Source: Saprospirales bacterium (GTDB lineage: Bacteria; Bacteroidota; Bacteroidia; Chitinophagales; JADIYW01). From it: a DNA stretch of 41,593 nucleotides. The notes below the pieces were generated by a model. It was not told where the DNA came from. It did no database searches and worked only from the letters and a program-made list of their open reading frames with translations. The position numbers were made by a program, and so were the translations under genes. Each line of letters opens with the position of its first letter. Position 1 is the stretch's first letter. The stretch is taken from positions 1-41,593 of the forward strand of contig JADJSS010000025.1 in the NCBI GenBank assembly GCA_016711605.1, in the 5' to 3' direction. Positions 35,001 to 41,593 of the stretch are shown here, in pieces.

Positions 35001-35109
35001 TTTCTTCTATAGCAGTTGTATCTACATTAAATTCTTTAGATGCTTGCTCCAAGTATGTTGGAGTTTCGTTCATTTCATCTAAGCTTGACCAATATTTTTT
35101 GTTACTCAT
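32014..35109 (-). CDS. actB: alternative complex III iron-sulfur subunit ActB
   Basis: A 1031-residue protein. A Tat signal motif SRRDFLKAMG (Arg44-Arg45) is followed by a hydrophobic run and ASACK with Cys64, a possible lipobox. Residues about 75-740 resemble a molybdopterin oxidoreductase fold without evident cofactor ligands, as known for ActB. The C-terminal part binds iron-sulfur clusters: CIGCGSCVVSC (Cys776-786), CQHCNNAPCENVCP, CIGTRYCANNCPYKVRRFNW and CSFCVQRIQEG with CQTACPTNAI. It is exported folded and takes electrons from quinol to the ActA hemes. The gene begins 72 bases after actA. Confidence 0.94.
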   Translation of the reverse strand: MSNKKYWSSLDEMNETPTYLEQASKEFNVDTTAIEENNEVEPSRRDFLKAMGFSVSVAALASACKIPVKNAIPYTFDLRKAVPEIVPGVAEYFATTYCDGSDFANLLVKTREGRPIKIEGNDESPLTLGGTNARMQASVLSLYDVTRLHKPRKNNKDADWKTIDAEISQKLDSISKSGGKIALVTGSISSVITKKAIEKFSAKYPTTTVVSYDAISQYAVRKANQISLGSPIIPSINFDKADVIVGFNTDFLGTGISNIENAKKYIANRIPTKENPKMSRHHQFQSTMTITGATADYRYPIKPSEEKQALINLLAAVGGSISGSKNLSGKDANEGIAKVAKELLSAKGKSVVISSTNDLQIQLLVNAINGTLGNYGTVIDTANTYNLKTGNDESLATLANDLKAGSYKAIILIGTNPVYNTAYSEIFKNAIKSAELSVSTADRPDESAQYCQYIAPNSHYLESWDVISPKTGFCGFVQPTISPLFDTRQTAESLASWLGDNTPIATVVQNEITSMTGANYQTAVQQGFFGNVTAGSGASANVSASIAGVSADANPAKGMEVLFYEKVAIGDGSLANNPFLQEMPDPVAKVTWDNYVCIPYAFAKEKGIDSMPSDKNVAVAKVTINGKSLELPVVVQFGQAAGTLAIALGYGREKAGKAGDLVGKNVYPFLKSSNGITSYNIDGATIEFIGKTYELGLNQTYHTLMEDNNLPGRSMKYRGEIVKETTLADYKKDEHAGNLDRKEIKEKFSHSLYDGYKPNDYKQGHHWGMVVDLNACIGCGSCVVSCSIENNVPVVGRRQVYRSQEMQWMRIDRYYNGNPDNPDVSFQPMMCQHCNNAPCENVCPVNATNHSSEGLNQMAYNRCIGTRYCANNCPYKVRRFNWLDYQGADSFGKFNDGKRSFTDTESQSYMFEDLTRMVLNPDVVTRSRGVIEKCSFCVQRIQEGKLVAKKENRTLKDGDVKTACQTACPTNAITFGDQNNKESVVAKTFENSGRNYYVLEEQHFLSAVGYQVKVRNKDEEPAEFFINKPNA

Positions 35110-35181
35110 TTATTTAATGTTATAACGTTTTTTTATTTTCATTTTCAAAATATAATACACCACTTAAGCGTATCTACACTA

Positions 35182-36456
35182 TTAATAATGACATTTTTGA
35201 CATTCTGTTCCACCAATATCTGCAACCGTAACTTTTGCCTTTGTTCCTTTTTTCAATTCATCTTGATATTTCTGGAAAACTGAATAATATTTATTATCAG
35301 CAAATTTAACTTCTGTTTGACGGTGGCAATTGATACACCAACCCATTGAAAGCGGTGCAAACTGTTTCATCACTTCATATTCTTCCACTTTTCCATGGCA
35401 AGTTTGGCATTTAATTCCACCTACTTTAACATGTTGTGAGTGATTAAAATAAACGTGATCTGGTAAATTATGTATTTTAATCCATTCAAAATTTTTAGGT
35501 GCTTTTACAAATTTTGATTGATCAGGATCCCAACCTTGTGACGCATAGATTTTAGCAATTTCTTCAGTGCCATATTTTGGTCCTTGTTTTACATATTTAT
35601 GGCAGTTCATACAAATTTGTAATCCTGGAATACTTGCATGTTTACTTTTTTCAACACTAGTATGGCAATATTGACATTCAATTTGATTTTGACCAACGTG
35701 CAATGCATGAGAGAATTTTATTGGTTGTTCTGGTGCATATCCTTGTGAGCGACCTAAATCAATTGCACCATTAAAAACATTAAACACCAATAGTATAGAA
35801 CCAATAAACAAAAGTGTTTTATAAGTTTTTTTGCTGAAAACTTTTTCAACAATCGTTTTGTCTTCAACAACTTCGCCAGCTTTTTCACGAACAACTTTAT
35901 CTAATTTTGAAGTTATATTCCATAATAGTATTGCAAGTACTGCTAAAAATCCAAATAATGCCCAAAGCAACCAGTTAGAACTATCAGCAGTATTTGCTTC
36001 AGTTCCAGCAGTTGGTGCAGGTGTTGCAGCAACTGGAGCAGCAACTCCTGGATTTTTAATGTACAATAAGATGTTCTGAATCTGTTCCTTATTTAAGGTA
36101 GGAAAAGACTGCATTACTGATTTATTATATTCATTAAAGATCTTGTTGGCATAAGGATCACCACTTGCAATTAATTTACCTGAATTTTGAACCCAAGCTA
36201 CTAATTTGTCTTCACTTTCCCATCTGTCCCAAACTCCAGTTAATGCAGGTCCTACTACTTTTTTGTCAATTGCATGACAAGCGGTACAGTTTGCTTTAAA
36301 TAAAGCCATACCTTCTTTTGCCTTGGCAACACCAGCTGCATCAGTAGCAACAACGTCAGGAACAGCAACAGCCGCACTTGCGTTATTGGTAAAAGATAGG
36401 AATAGAATAACTACTATTAGTTGACAGAGGATTTTCAATGATTTGCAATTATACAT
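35182..36456 (-). CDS. actA: alternative complex III multiheme cytochrome c subunit ActA, six heme sites
   Basis: A 424-residue multiheme cytochrome. Signal peptide about 1-30; an N-terminal class I cytochrome c domain with CTACH (57-61); a Pro/Ala linker; a membrane helix (about 161-180) and a second hydrophobic stretch (213-231); then five more sites CQYCH (261-265), CMNCH (282-286), CQTCH (350-354), CINCH (374-378) and CQKCH (419-423, one residue before the stop). The pentaheme tail is the ActA core; the N-terminal domain is a sixth heme. It accepts electrons from ActB. ATG 36456 is chosen because it gives a good signal peptide; a longer start at 36597 does not. Confidence 0.92.
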   Translation of the reverse strand: MYNCKSLKILCQLIVVILFLSFTNNASAAVAVPDVVATDAAGVAKAKEGMALFKANCTACHAIDKKVVGPALTGVWDRWESEDKLVAWVQNSGKLIASGDPYANKIFNEYNKSVMQSFPTLNKEQIQNILLYIKNPGVAAPVAATPAPTAGTEANTADSSNWLLWALFGFLAVLAILLWNITSKLDKVVREKAGEVVEDKTIVEKVFSKKTYKTLLFIGSILLVFNVFNGAIDLGRSQGYAPEQPIKFSHALHVGQNQIECQYCHTSVEKSKHASIPGLQICMNCHKYVKQGPKYGTEEIAKIYASQGWDPDQSKFVKAPKNFEWIKIHNLPDHVYFNHSQHVKVGGIKCQTCHGKVEEYEVMKQFAPLSMGWCINCHRQTEVKFADNKYYSVFQKYQDELKKGTKAKVTVADIGGTECQKCHY

Positions 36457-36478
36457 TATACGTCTAATTTTCTCGGTG

Positions 36479-36486
36479 CAAATATA
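36479..36486 (-). promoter_or_regulatory. candidate -7 element of the act/cox operon
   Basis: On the minus strand this reads TATATTTG, an exact TAnnTTTG match, 23 bases upstream of the actA ATG. A start site near 36472 would give a leader of about 15 bases. No convincing -33 TTG is seen. Confidence 0.45.
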
Positions 36487-36695
36487 GTATTCAGTTGTTT
36501 TAATTTTATGGAATGTGGAAAAAAGTACTATTTGGAATAAGTCTAAATAATTCCTATTTTGTTGAAATTCAATCACATTTACAATATTGTTAAACATAAA
36601 TTGTTAGAATTTAATGCTGTCTTAACATTTCTTTAGGAAAATTTGAAATTATAAGGAACTTTTACACAAAAATGTGAGTTAGCAAATCATTTTTC

Positions 36696-36703
36696 TACTT
36701 TTG
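36696..36703 (+). promoter_or_regulatory. candidate -7 element of the lipoprotein gene
   Basis: TACTTTTG matches TAnnTTTG and lies 65 bases before the ATG at 36769. A -33 element is not clear. Confidence 0.4.
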
Positions 36704-36768
36704 GTACGATATTTATGAAATTTATTTAAAACAAGCATTTTTGCCAATTCTAACTAAAAAAAATACTT

Positions 36769-37939
36769 ATGAAAAGATACATACTACTCTTTATTATCAG
36801 TACTATTTTAACATCCTGTCATAGTGTGAAAAAGAGTTTTGAAAGCAGAAATTATGATACGGTTATTGATCTTTTCACAAAAAAGAAAAAAGTAAGCGAC
36901 GATGAAATTTCGATGTTTGAAAAATCATATAAAGCAGCTTTGGAACGTGACAAAGAAAAAATCGTACAATTAAAAGCCATCAACAACGGTGACCGTTGGG
37001 AAGAAATATTTGATTTATACACTAAAATCAATACCAGACAAAACTCAGTAATGCGTGTGATTCCAGTTTTTTATTCGAATGGAAATAAAGCAGATATAGA
37101 AGTATTTAATTTAAGTGCTGCGCTCGAAGAATCAAGACAAAATGCAGCTCAATCATACTATGATCAAGGTTTGAAATTATTAAACTCTAACAACAAAACA
37201 TCTATTCGTCAGTCTTTAGATTATTTCAATGCATCTAAAAAATTCTACATTAACTATAAAGACATAAACGAATTGATGCAACAAGCATTAATCAAAGGGA
37301 AAAACTATGTATTGTTGTTGGTAGAAAAAAATCCATCTCTTTTATTGCCACCATCTTTTGAACAAAGTATTTTAGACAATGTGAAGTTGACGCAGAACGA
37401 ACAATGGGTAAATATTGACTACAGAAGAAAAGATAATATCAATTACGACTATGTGGTTAAACTAAATTTATATGACATTGTGGTATCGCCAGATGTTGTA
37501 AAAGAAACGCAAAACACGGAAGAAAAATTAATGGAAGACGGTTGGCAATATGTGTTAGATCCTCGTGTAAATGTAAAAAAAAGATTCTTTAGGCAATGAT
37601 ATAAAAGTTCCAAAATACACTAAGATTAGTTGTTTGGTTAAAGAAACACGCATGACAAAAAGTGCACAAGTTTTTGGTGATGCTACTATATATGAAGCAC
37701 GTACAAAAGATTTTATAAAAAATCAGAAATGCACAGGAAATGCAACATTTGATTATTCGTATATTCAATTATTTGGTGATAGAAATGCAGTGAGCGATGC
37801 AACAATAAAAAAACTGGGAAATGCTCCAATGCTGTTTCCAACTACCTTTGAAATGGTAGAACGTTCTAAAAATGAACTGATAAAATGTTATCAAGATTTT
37901 GTGATAGCAAATTACAATATGTTTCAATACGTGAAATAA
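36769..37939 (+). CDS. lipoprotein of unknown function, one frameshift
   Basis: A protein of about 390 residues after joining two frames. The signal peptide ends in a lipobox, LTSCHS (Cys about 17). The body is helical and rich in Lys, Asn and Gln, with tetratricopeptide-like stretches (NYDTVIDLFTKKKK, QSYYDQGLKLLNSNNKTSIRQSLDYFNASKKFYINYKD), then a strand-rich end (EQWVNIDYRRKDNINYDYVVKLNLYDIVVSPD). The frame stops at 37597-37599, while the next frame continues DSLGNDIKVPKYTKISCLVKETRMTKSAQVFGDATIYE to 37939. The break is in the A6 run near 37580. No family is recognised; an envelope-assembly role is only a guess. Confidence 0.7.
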
Positions 37940-37961
37940 TATGATGCGTTGTAATAAATAA

Positions 37962-38576
37962 GTGATAAGTAAAAAAATAACCTTGAAAAATATAGTGCAT
38001 TATTTTCCGAATCTAACAACAACACAGCTCCAACAGTTGGAACAATTGTTGCCTTTGTATAAAGAATGGAACGAAAAAATAAATGTAATTTCCAGGAAAG
38101 ATATCGATAATTTTTATGTGCATCACGTGTTACATTCGTTATCTATTGCCACATTTTTTGAATTTAAAAAAGACGAAACAATTTTAGACATCGGAACTGG
38201 TGGTGGTTTTCCTGGTATTCCGTTGGCTATATTTTTTCCAGAAACAAAGTTTACATTAACAGATTCTATTGCAAAAAAAATAACGGTGGTCAATGCAGTG
38301 AAAGATGCATTACATCTACAAAACGTTACTACAAAAATTGCTCGTGCAGAAAGCATTTCTGAAAAATTTGATTACATCGTTACACGTGCTGTGGCACCAA
38401 TGAATGATTTACTTTTTTGGAGTAAAAATAAACACGCTAAAAAAATTATCGCACTAAAAGGTGGTGATTTAACAGAAGAATTAAAACCGATTAAAAAAAA
38501 TATTCGCATCATCGAATTAAAGGAAACATTCAACGAAGAATTTTTTGAAACTAAAAAGATTGTGGTTTGCACCTAA
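37962..38576 (+). CDS. rsmG: 16S rRNA m7G527 methyltransferase RsmG
   Basis: Methylates N7 of G527 in 16S rRNA using SAM. The product has 204 residues from a GTG at 37962; in-frame TTG 37983 and GTG 37995 are alternatives nearer the conserved start (IVHYFPNLTTTQ), and no ATG is available. Landmarks are LYKEWNEKINVISRKD, FYVHHVLHSLSIA, the SAM site LDIGTGGGFPGIPLAIFFP, and ARAESISEKFDYIVTRAVAPM. ALKGGDL near the end is typical. Loss of this enzyme gives low-level streptomycin resistance in other bacteria. The stop is inside a hairpin shared with the convergent gene. Confidence 0.93.
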   Translation: MISKKITLKNIVHYFPNLTTTQLQQLEQLLPLYKEWNEKINVISRKDIDNFYVHHVLHSLSIATFFEFKKDETILDIGTGGGFPGIPLAIFFPETKFTLTDSIAKKITVVNAVKDALHLQNVTTKIARAESISEKFDYIVTRAVAPMNDLLFWSKNKHAKKIIALKGGDLTEELKPIKKNIRIIELKETFNEEFFETKKIVVCT

Positions 38577-38623
38577 ACTTTAGAAAAGTTCGTTGTTAAA
38601 GATTTCAAAACTTTTCTAAAGTT
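38576..38623. terminator. bidirectional terminator hairpin between rsmG and the VWA gene
   Basis: AACTTTAGAAAAGTT (38576-38590) and its exact complement (38609-38623) form a 15-bp stem with an 18-base loop. It begins in the rsmG stop codon and ends 6 bases before the stop of the opposite gene. Confidence 0.65.
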
Positions 38624-38628
38624 AAAAT

Positions 38629-39573
38629 TTAATTCTTCACTGCTTTGGCTTCTTCCAACATGTTAGCTTTTGCATCTTCAATATTTAAAACAGCAGCAAA
38701 TCGTCCGTTGCCATGCTTGGCTAGTTCTTTTAATTTTGATGTTACATAGTCGGTATTTTTTCCAAACAAAAACATCGATAATGTTATGTCTTTTGTGGCA
38801 CCTTGCTCAATGTTTTTTTCCATTTTTTTGTATTCTTTTTCACCAGAAGTAATTAATCCATCTGTTGCCAGAACAATACGATTATTGCCATTTTTTATAA
38901 AATTTTTCTGTGCAGTTTTATAGGCAAACTCAATTGCAGCACCACCTTGCGAAGAACCTTCAAACCTTAGTTTTTCAATAGTTTCTAAAATGAGTGCTTT
39001 ATTTTCTGCTGCTGTAGAAGGAAGTACTTCACGCACACCACTTGAAAATGTTAAAATTGCCACACGATCGGTCGGTCTTAACTGTTCTACTAAATATTTT
39101 AATGATGATTTTACGACTGGAAATTTTTCTGGCGAATTCATAGATGAAGAAACATCTATTAAGAACACTAAATTATTAGTAGCAAAGCCGTCTAAAATTG
39201 GCTTTGGTTCCGTTTTTATTACTACACTATTAGTATCTTTTTTTGGTTGGTGTTTCAAAGTAAAATCTCTGTAAGATGTTTTATTTACTTTTACAAAACC
39301 ATTTAAATCATAATAATTTTTACATTTAATTTGTATTGGATAATCTTGTTCAGGCATCATCACCTGCGAATTAATTTCATAAAAACCAGTTGAATCGGTC
39401 ATATCAAAAATTTCATTTTTTTGTCCGAAAGTAATAGAAACCACAGCACCAGCAACTGGTAATTTTGAATCAATATCTTTCACATAACATTTAACGATTA
39501 AACCAACACCAGCAAAAAGCGTCATGCTATATGAAAAAATAAAAGTGAAAAGTAATTTGTAGATATGATTCAT
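38629..39573 (-). CDS. secreted von Willebrand factor A domain protein
   Basis: A 314-residue protein. Signal peptide about 1-21 (MTLFAGVG near the cut). Residues about 25-110 form a carboxypeptidase-regulatory/CnaB-like beta domain (DIDSKLPVAGAVVSITFGQKNEIFDMTDSTGFYEI). Residues about 130-310 are a VWA domain with a complete MIDAS metal site: DVSSSM, the Thr of ILTFSSG and the Asp of LATDGLITSG. Related proteins bind partners through a metal ion, in surface adhesion or in chaperone-type complexes. Whether it is periplasmic or on the surface cannot be told, and no T9SS domain is seen. Confidence 0.85.
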   Translation of the reverse strand: MNHIYKLLFTFIFSYSMTLFAGVGLIVKCYVKDIDSKLPVAGAVVSITFGQKNEIFDMTDSTGFYEINSQVMMPEQDYPIQIKCKNYYDLNGFVKVNKTSYRDFTLKHQPKKDTNSVVIKTEPKPILDGFATNNLVFLIDVSSSMNSPEKFPVVKSSLKYLVEQLRPTDRVAILTFSSGVREVLPSTAAENKALILETIEKLRFEGSSQGGAAIEFAYKTAQKNFIKNGNNRIVLATDGLITSGEKEYKKMEKNIEQGATKDITLSMFLFGKNTDYVTSKLKELAKHGNGRFAAVLNIEDAKANMLEEAKAVKN

Positions 39574-39692
39574 CTGTAGAAATTTATTTTTTTATAAGAG
39601 CAGATAGAATTCGCAAATAATTTATTTCCGTTTATTGCAAATCACTCATGCTCGTTTCATTTTCAATAAAATTATAAGCTAAGTTAAGAGAA

Positions 39693-39700
39693 TAGTTTTG
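39693..39700 (+). promoter_or_regulatory. candidate -7 element of the PAP2 gene
   Basis: TAGTTTTG matches TAnnTTTG, 41 bases before the ATG at 39742, in the 168-base gap between divergent genes. No -33 element is clear. Confidence 0.35.
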
Positions 39701-39741
39701 ATTTATTTATTGGAAATCAAAAATTATGCTAATTTTAAATC

Positions 39742-40491
39742 ATGCAAAGATATTTTTTATTCATCATCGCGATTTTATTGTTGCTAAATACCAACGCGCA
39801 GGATTCTACACAACGGCAAAGCATTTATAAATTCAGGTTATCGGTAGATATTCCAATTGGCGCAATTATTACAGGAACTGGTATTGCTGGTTTAATTTTG
39901 CATAAAAAGAAAAAAGGATTAACACAAACAGATATAGATGGATTAAGTGCCGCTAGCATCAATAAATTTGACCGATATGCTATTTACCAACACTCAAAAC
40001 CATCTGCAATTGCCAGCGATGTTTTTCAATATACAGCAATGGTAAGTCCAGCGTTTTTGTTTATAGATAAAGATATTCGTAAAGACTGGAAAACCATATT
40101 ACCACTTTGGGTCGAAACATTTGCGATAACAACTGCATTAACCACATTTACAAAAGAGATAGCACAACGAAAGCGACCCTATGTTTATTCCGAGTTTGAC
40201 AATGGAAATAAACTTAGTAAAAATGCATTGTCATCGTTCTTTTCCGGACATACCAGCATTACAGCAGCAAGCACTTTTTTTATTGCAACAGTATATAGCG
40301 ATTATCATCCAAAATCAAAATTTTTACCATTAATTTGGACTGGTGCTGCTATTTTTCCTGCATTGACTGGTTTAACACGTGTGAAAGCAGGCAAACATTA
40401 CTGGACTGATGTAATAGTTGGCTATGCAGTTGGCGCGCTGGTTGGCACACTTACACCTTATTTACACAGAAGAGAATTCAGAAGAAAATAA
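39742..40491 (+). CDS. PAP2-family membrane-associated phosphatase
   Basis: A 249-residue protein with a signal peptide (about 1-19, LLLNTNAQD at the cut). The three phosphatase motifs are present: KEIAQRKRP (K-x6-RP), FFSGHTS (the PSGH motif with Phe-Ser in front) and TRVKAGKHYWTD (R-x5-H-x3-D). This family removes phosphate from lipids such as phosphatidic acid, undecaprenyl pyrophosphate or lipid A. The signal peptide and few other hydrophobic segments point to the periplasmic side or the outer membrane. The substrate is unknown. It is probably a single-gene unit. Confidence 0.88.
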   Translation: MQRYFLFIIAILLLLNTNAQDSTQRQSIYKFRLSVDIPIGAIITGTGIAGLILHKKKKGLTQTDIDGLSAASINKFDRYAIYQHSKPSAIASDVFQYTAMVSPAFLFIDKDIRKDWKTILPLWVETFAITTALTTFTKEIAQRKRPYVYSEFDNGNKLSKNALSSFFSGHTSITAASTFFIATVYSDYHPKSKFLPLIWTGAAIFPALTGLTRVKAGKHYWTDVIVGYAVGALVGTLTPYLHRREFRRK

Positions 40492-40499
40492 AAAATATA

Positions 40500-40663
40500 A
40501 CCACTTAAGAAGCTTTAGGAACTTTAGAGAGCAATGATTTATTGCGATATAAGATAGCTAATCAATTAAGAAGTTTTTATTTAAAAAAAATCTTAGCTTT
40601 CTTCGTTATTACCATAATTGTTTCTTGTGATTTTTCTTTAGTTTCTAATGTGCCTTAAGTGGT
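40500..40663. repeat. distant 10-base inverted repeat, ACCACTTAAG / CTTAAGTGGT
   Basis: The perfect arms at 40500-40509 and 40654-40663 frame most of the gap between the PAP2 and spermidine-synthase-like genes. No gene lies between them. It might be chance, or the ends of a small degenerate element. Confidence 0.35.
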
Positions 40664-40670
40664 AAAATTA

Positions 40671-41339
40671 TTATGTATTTCCATTTAACCAAGTAAACAC
40701 TTTATTTCCATCAGTATTTATAGAAAATGAATTTGGAAAAACAGCAGAAAAGTTTTTTTCAAATTGTGCGTTTTCGATTCTGCTTTTAGTAGAATCATCA
40801 ATTTTTGAGTACAACAATAAACCTTGTTCGTTTACGAAATTTTTTAAGCTACTTAAAAAAATTGGCTGCATAAATTGCATCGGTGTTTCGTCTTCAATAA
40901 ACACATCAAACAACACTAAATCGTATTTTTTATGTTGATGGGTTTGAACAAAACGTTCAGCATCATCGCATACATATTGTACTTTATTTTTAAGGTTCGA
41001 TTGCAGATATTTTTTCGCTAAATCAATAATAACTTTATCGGCATCAATAGCAGTTATTTGGTTGATGGTTTCGTGGTTTTCTAATAAATCAACTACGCTG
41101 CCTAAACCGAAACCTAGTACCAAAACCGATTCTATTTTTATGTGCAGAATATCAATTTGTTTAAACGCTACCTCAAACGATGTATAATTTTTTCCGAATG
41201 AGTAGATAGCGTTTTTGGTAGCTAATTTATACTGACCTTTATCTAAAGACACTTCTACTTCACCACTGAAATCGCTTTGTTTTTTCTCGATAGAAATATC
41301 GAATAAGTAACTAAAAATATGTTTAATGGTTGATGGCAT
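40671..41339 (-). CDS. spermidine synthase-like SAM-dependent methyltransferase-fold protein
   Basis: A 222-residue protein from ATG 41339 (a TTG two codons earlier is possible). It has the spermidine synthase/Rossmann order: a short N-terminal beta domain, the SAM-binding strand VLVLGFGLGSVVDLL, the acidic strand end AIDADKVIIDLAKKYL, CDDAERFV, and YDLVLFDVFIEDETPMQFM, which replaces the catalytic D[SAT]xDP of polyamine synthases. That replacement suggests it is not a true spermidine synthase. Polyamine-synthase-like proteins of this kind are frequent in Bacteroidota and mostly uncharacterised. Confidence 0.78.
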   Translation of the reverse strand: MPSTIKHIFSYLFDISIEKKQSDFSGEVEVSLDKGQYKLATKNAIYSFGKNYTSFEVAFKQIDILHIKIESVLVLGFGLGSVVDLLENHETINQITAIDADKVIIDLAKKYLQSNLKNKVQYVCDDAERFVQTHQHKKYDLVLFDVFIEDETPMQFMQPIFLSSLKNFVNEQGLLLYSKIDDSTKSRIENAQFEKNFSAVFPNSFSINTDGNKVFTWLNGNT

Positions 41340-41375
41340 CGGCAACGCGAAAATAAGGATTAGTTTTTGAAATAA

Positions 41376-41404
41376 GTGGCTTCGATAAACTCAGCCTGAC
41401 AGCG
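41376..41404. repeat. possible dispersed intergenic repeat
   Basis: GTGGCTTCGATAAACTCAGC and the following CTGACAGCG closely resemble a short intergenic sequence (consensus near GGCTTCGACAAGCTCAGCCTGACA) that I know from many bacterial genomes, with two transitions here. The terminal 254 bases of the window otherwise show no gene. Confidence 0.4.
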
Positions 41405-41593
41405 TCGAGCTTATTGCTTTGCTGCATAGTTGCGTGAGTTGAAAGATGATACATTTAGAAAGTTAGGGAACTTTCGACAGCGGAAGATAAGTTGATTTAA
41501 TTTTGTATCTATTTTCCAACCTATTTCTGCCTCAACATATTGAGTTATAAGCAACGTGTCAGTGTTTCTGATTATTTTCAGGAATAAGGTTTT

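Larger units (their letters stand above)
36457..36768. other. divergent 312-base promoter region between actA and a lipoprotein gene
   Basis: No gene is visible. The stretch is AT-rich and holds one candidate -7 element for each direction, listed separately. No ribosome-binding site or riboswitch-like structure is evident. Confidence 0.6.

Noticed and set aside
38123..38572. Two minus-strand open frames inside rsmG
   Set aside because: They are shadows of the RsmG frame, with no start context, motif or neighbour support.
40671..41339. True spermidine synthase
   Set aside because: The polyamine-synthase D[SAT]xDP motif is absent (FDVFIED instead) and no other polyamine gene is nearby.
1..41593. 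Defence system, prophage, CRISPR array or transposon
   Set aside because: No nuclease, helicase or reverse transcriptase cassette, integrase, transposase, or regularly spaced repeats were seen; all larger genes belong to housekeeping, respiration, catabolism or the envelope.

Overview
The window looks like chromosomal DNA of an AT-rich member of the Bacteroidota, perhaps near Chitinophagales or Saprospirales; the order is inferred, not proven. The evidence is the alternative complex III operon (actABCDEF) joined to an A-type cytochrome oxidase, secreted proteins with type IX secretion (T9SS) sorting domains, Bacteroidota-type TAnnTTTG promoter-like octamers, and the near absence of Shine-Dalgarno sites. 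I found no tRNA, rRNA, CRISPR array, insertion sequence or phage gene.

Positions 1-9613 (+ strand) hold a tryptophan catabolic island. After the tail of a Rieske oxygenase come tryptophan 2,3-dioxygenase, a cyclase-type kynurenine formamidase, an unusual SDR protein, aminomuconate semialdehyde dehydrogenase, a small membrane protein, 2-aminomuconate deaminase (RidA family), 3-hydroxyanthranilate dioxygenase, ACMS decarboxylase, kynureninase and kynurenine 3-monooxygenase. Together they take tryptophan through kynurenine and 3-hydroxyanthranilate to 2-aminomuconate and its deaminated product; genes for the later steps to central metabolism are not in the window. The first 4.8 kb carries more than ten frame breaks in otherwise well conserved genes. 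This looks more like poor sequence quality at a contig end than decay, but decay is not excluded.

Positions 9627-14927 (+) hold an SRPBCC protein, a DUF3820 protein, a conserved hypothetical, the DNA translocase FtsK, a LolA-like carrier and a GNAT acetyltransferase, closed by a strong bidirectional terminator. Positions 15169-18425 hold two tandem paralogue pairs: two PDZ/T9SS proteins (-) and two secreted START-like proteins (+).

Positions 18418-36456 (-) hold aroA, a small CPMC membrane protein and thiol peroxidase, followed in reverse by a long respiratory operon read from the right: actA-B-C-D-E-F, coxB, coxA, ctaB, two subunit III genes, subunit IV, SCO and DUF420. It encodes a quinol:cytochrome c oxidoreductase and an aa3-type oxidase with heme and copper assembly factors. 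CoxB carries a C-terminal OmpA-like peptidoglycan-binding domain instead of the cytochrome c domain of caa3 enzymes, and ActA has six heme motifs. Positions 36769-41339 hold a frameshifted lipoprotein, rsmG, a von Willebrand A protein, a PAP2 phosphatase and a spermidine-synthase-like protein; the last 250 bases appear non-coding and contain a probable dispersed repeat.
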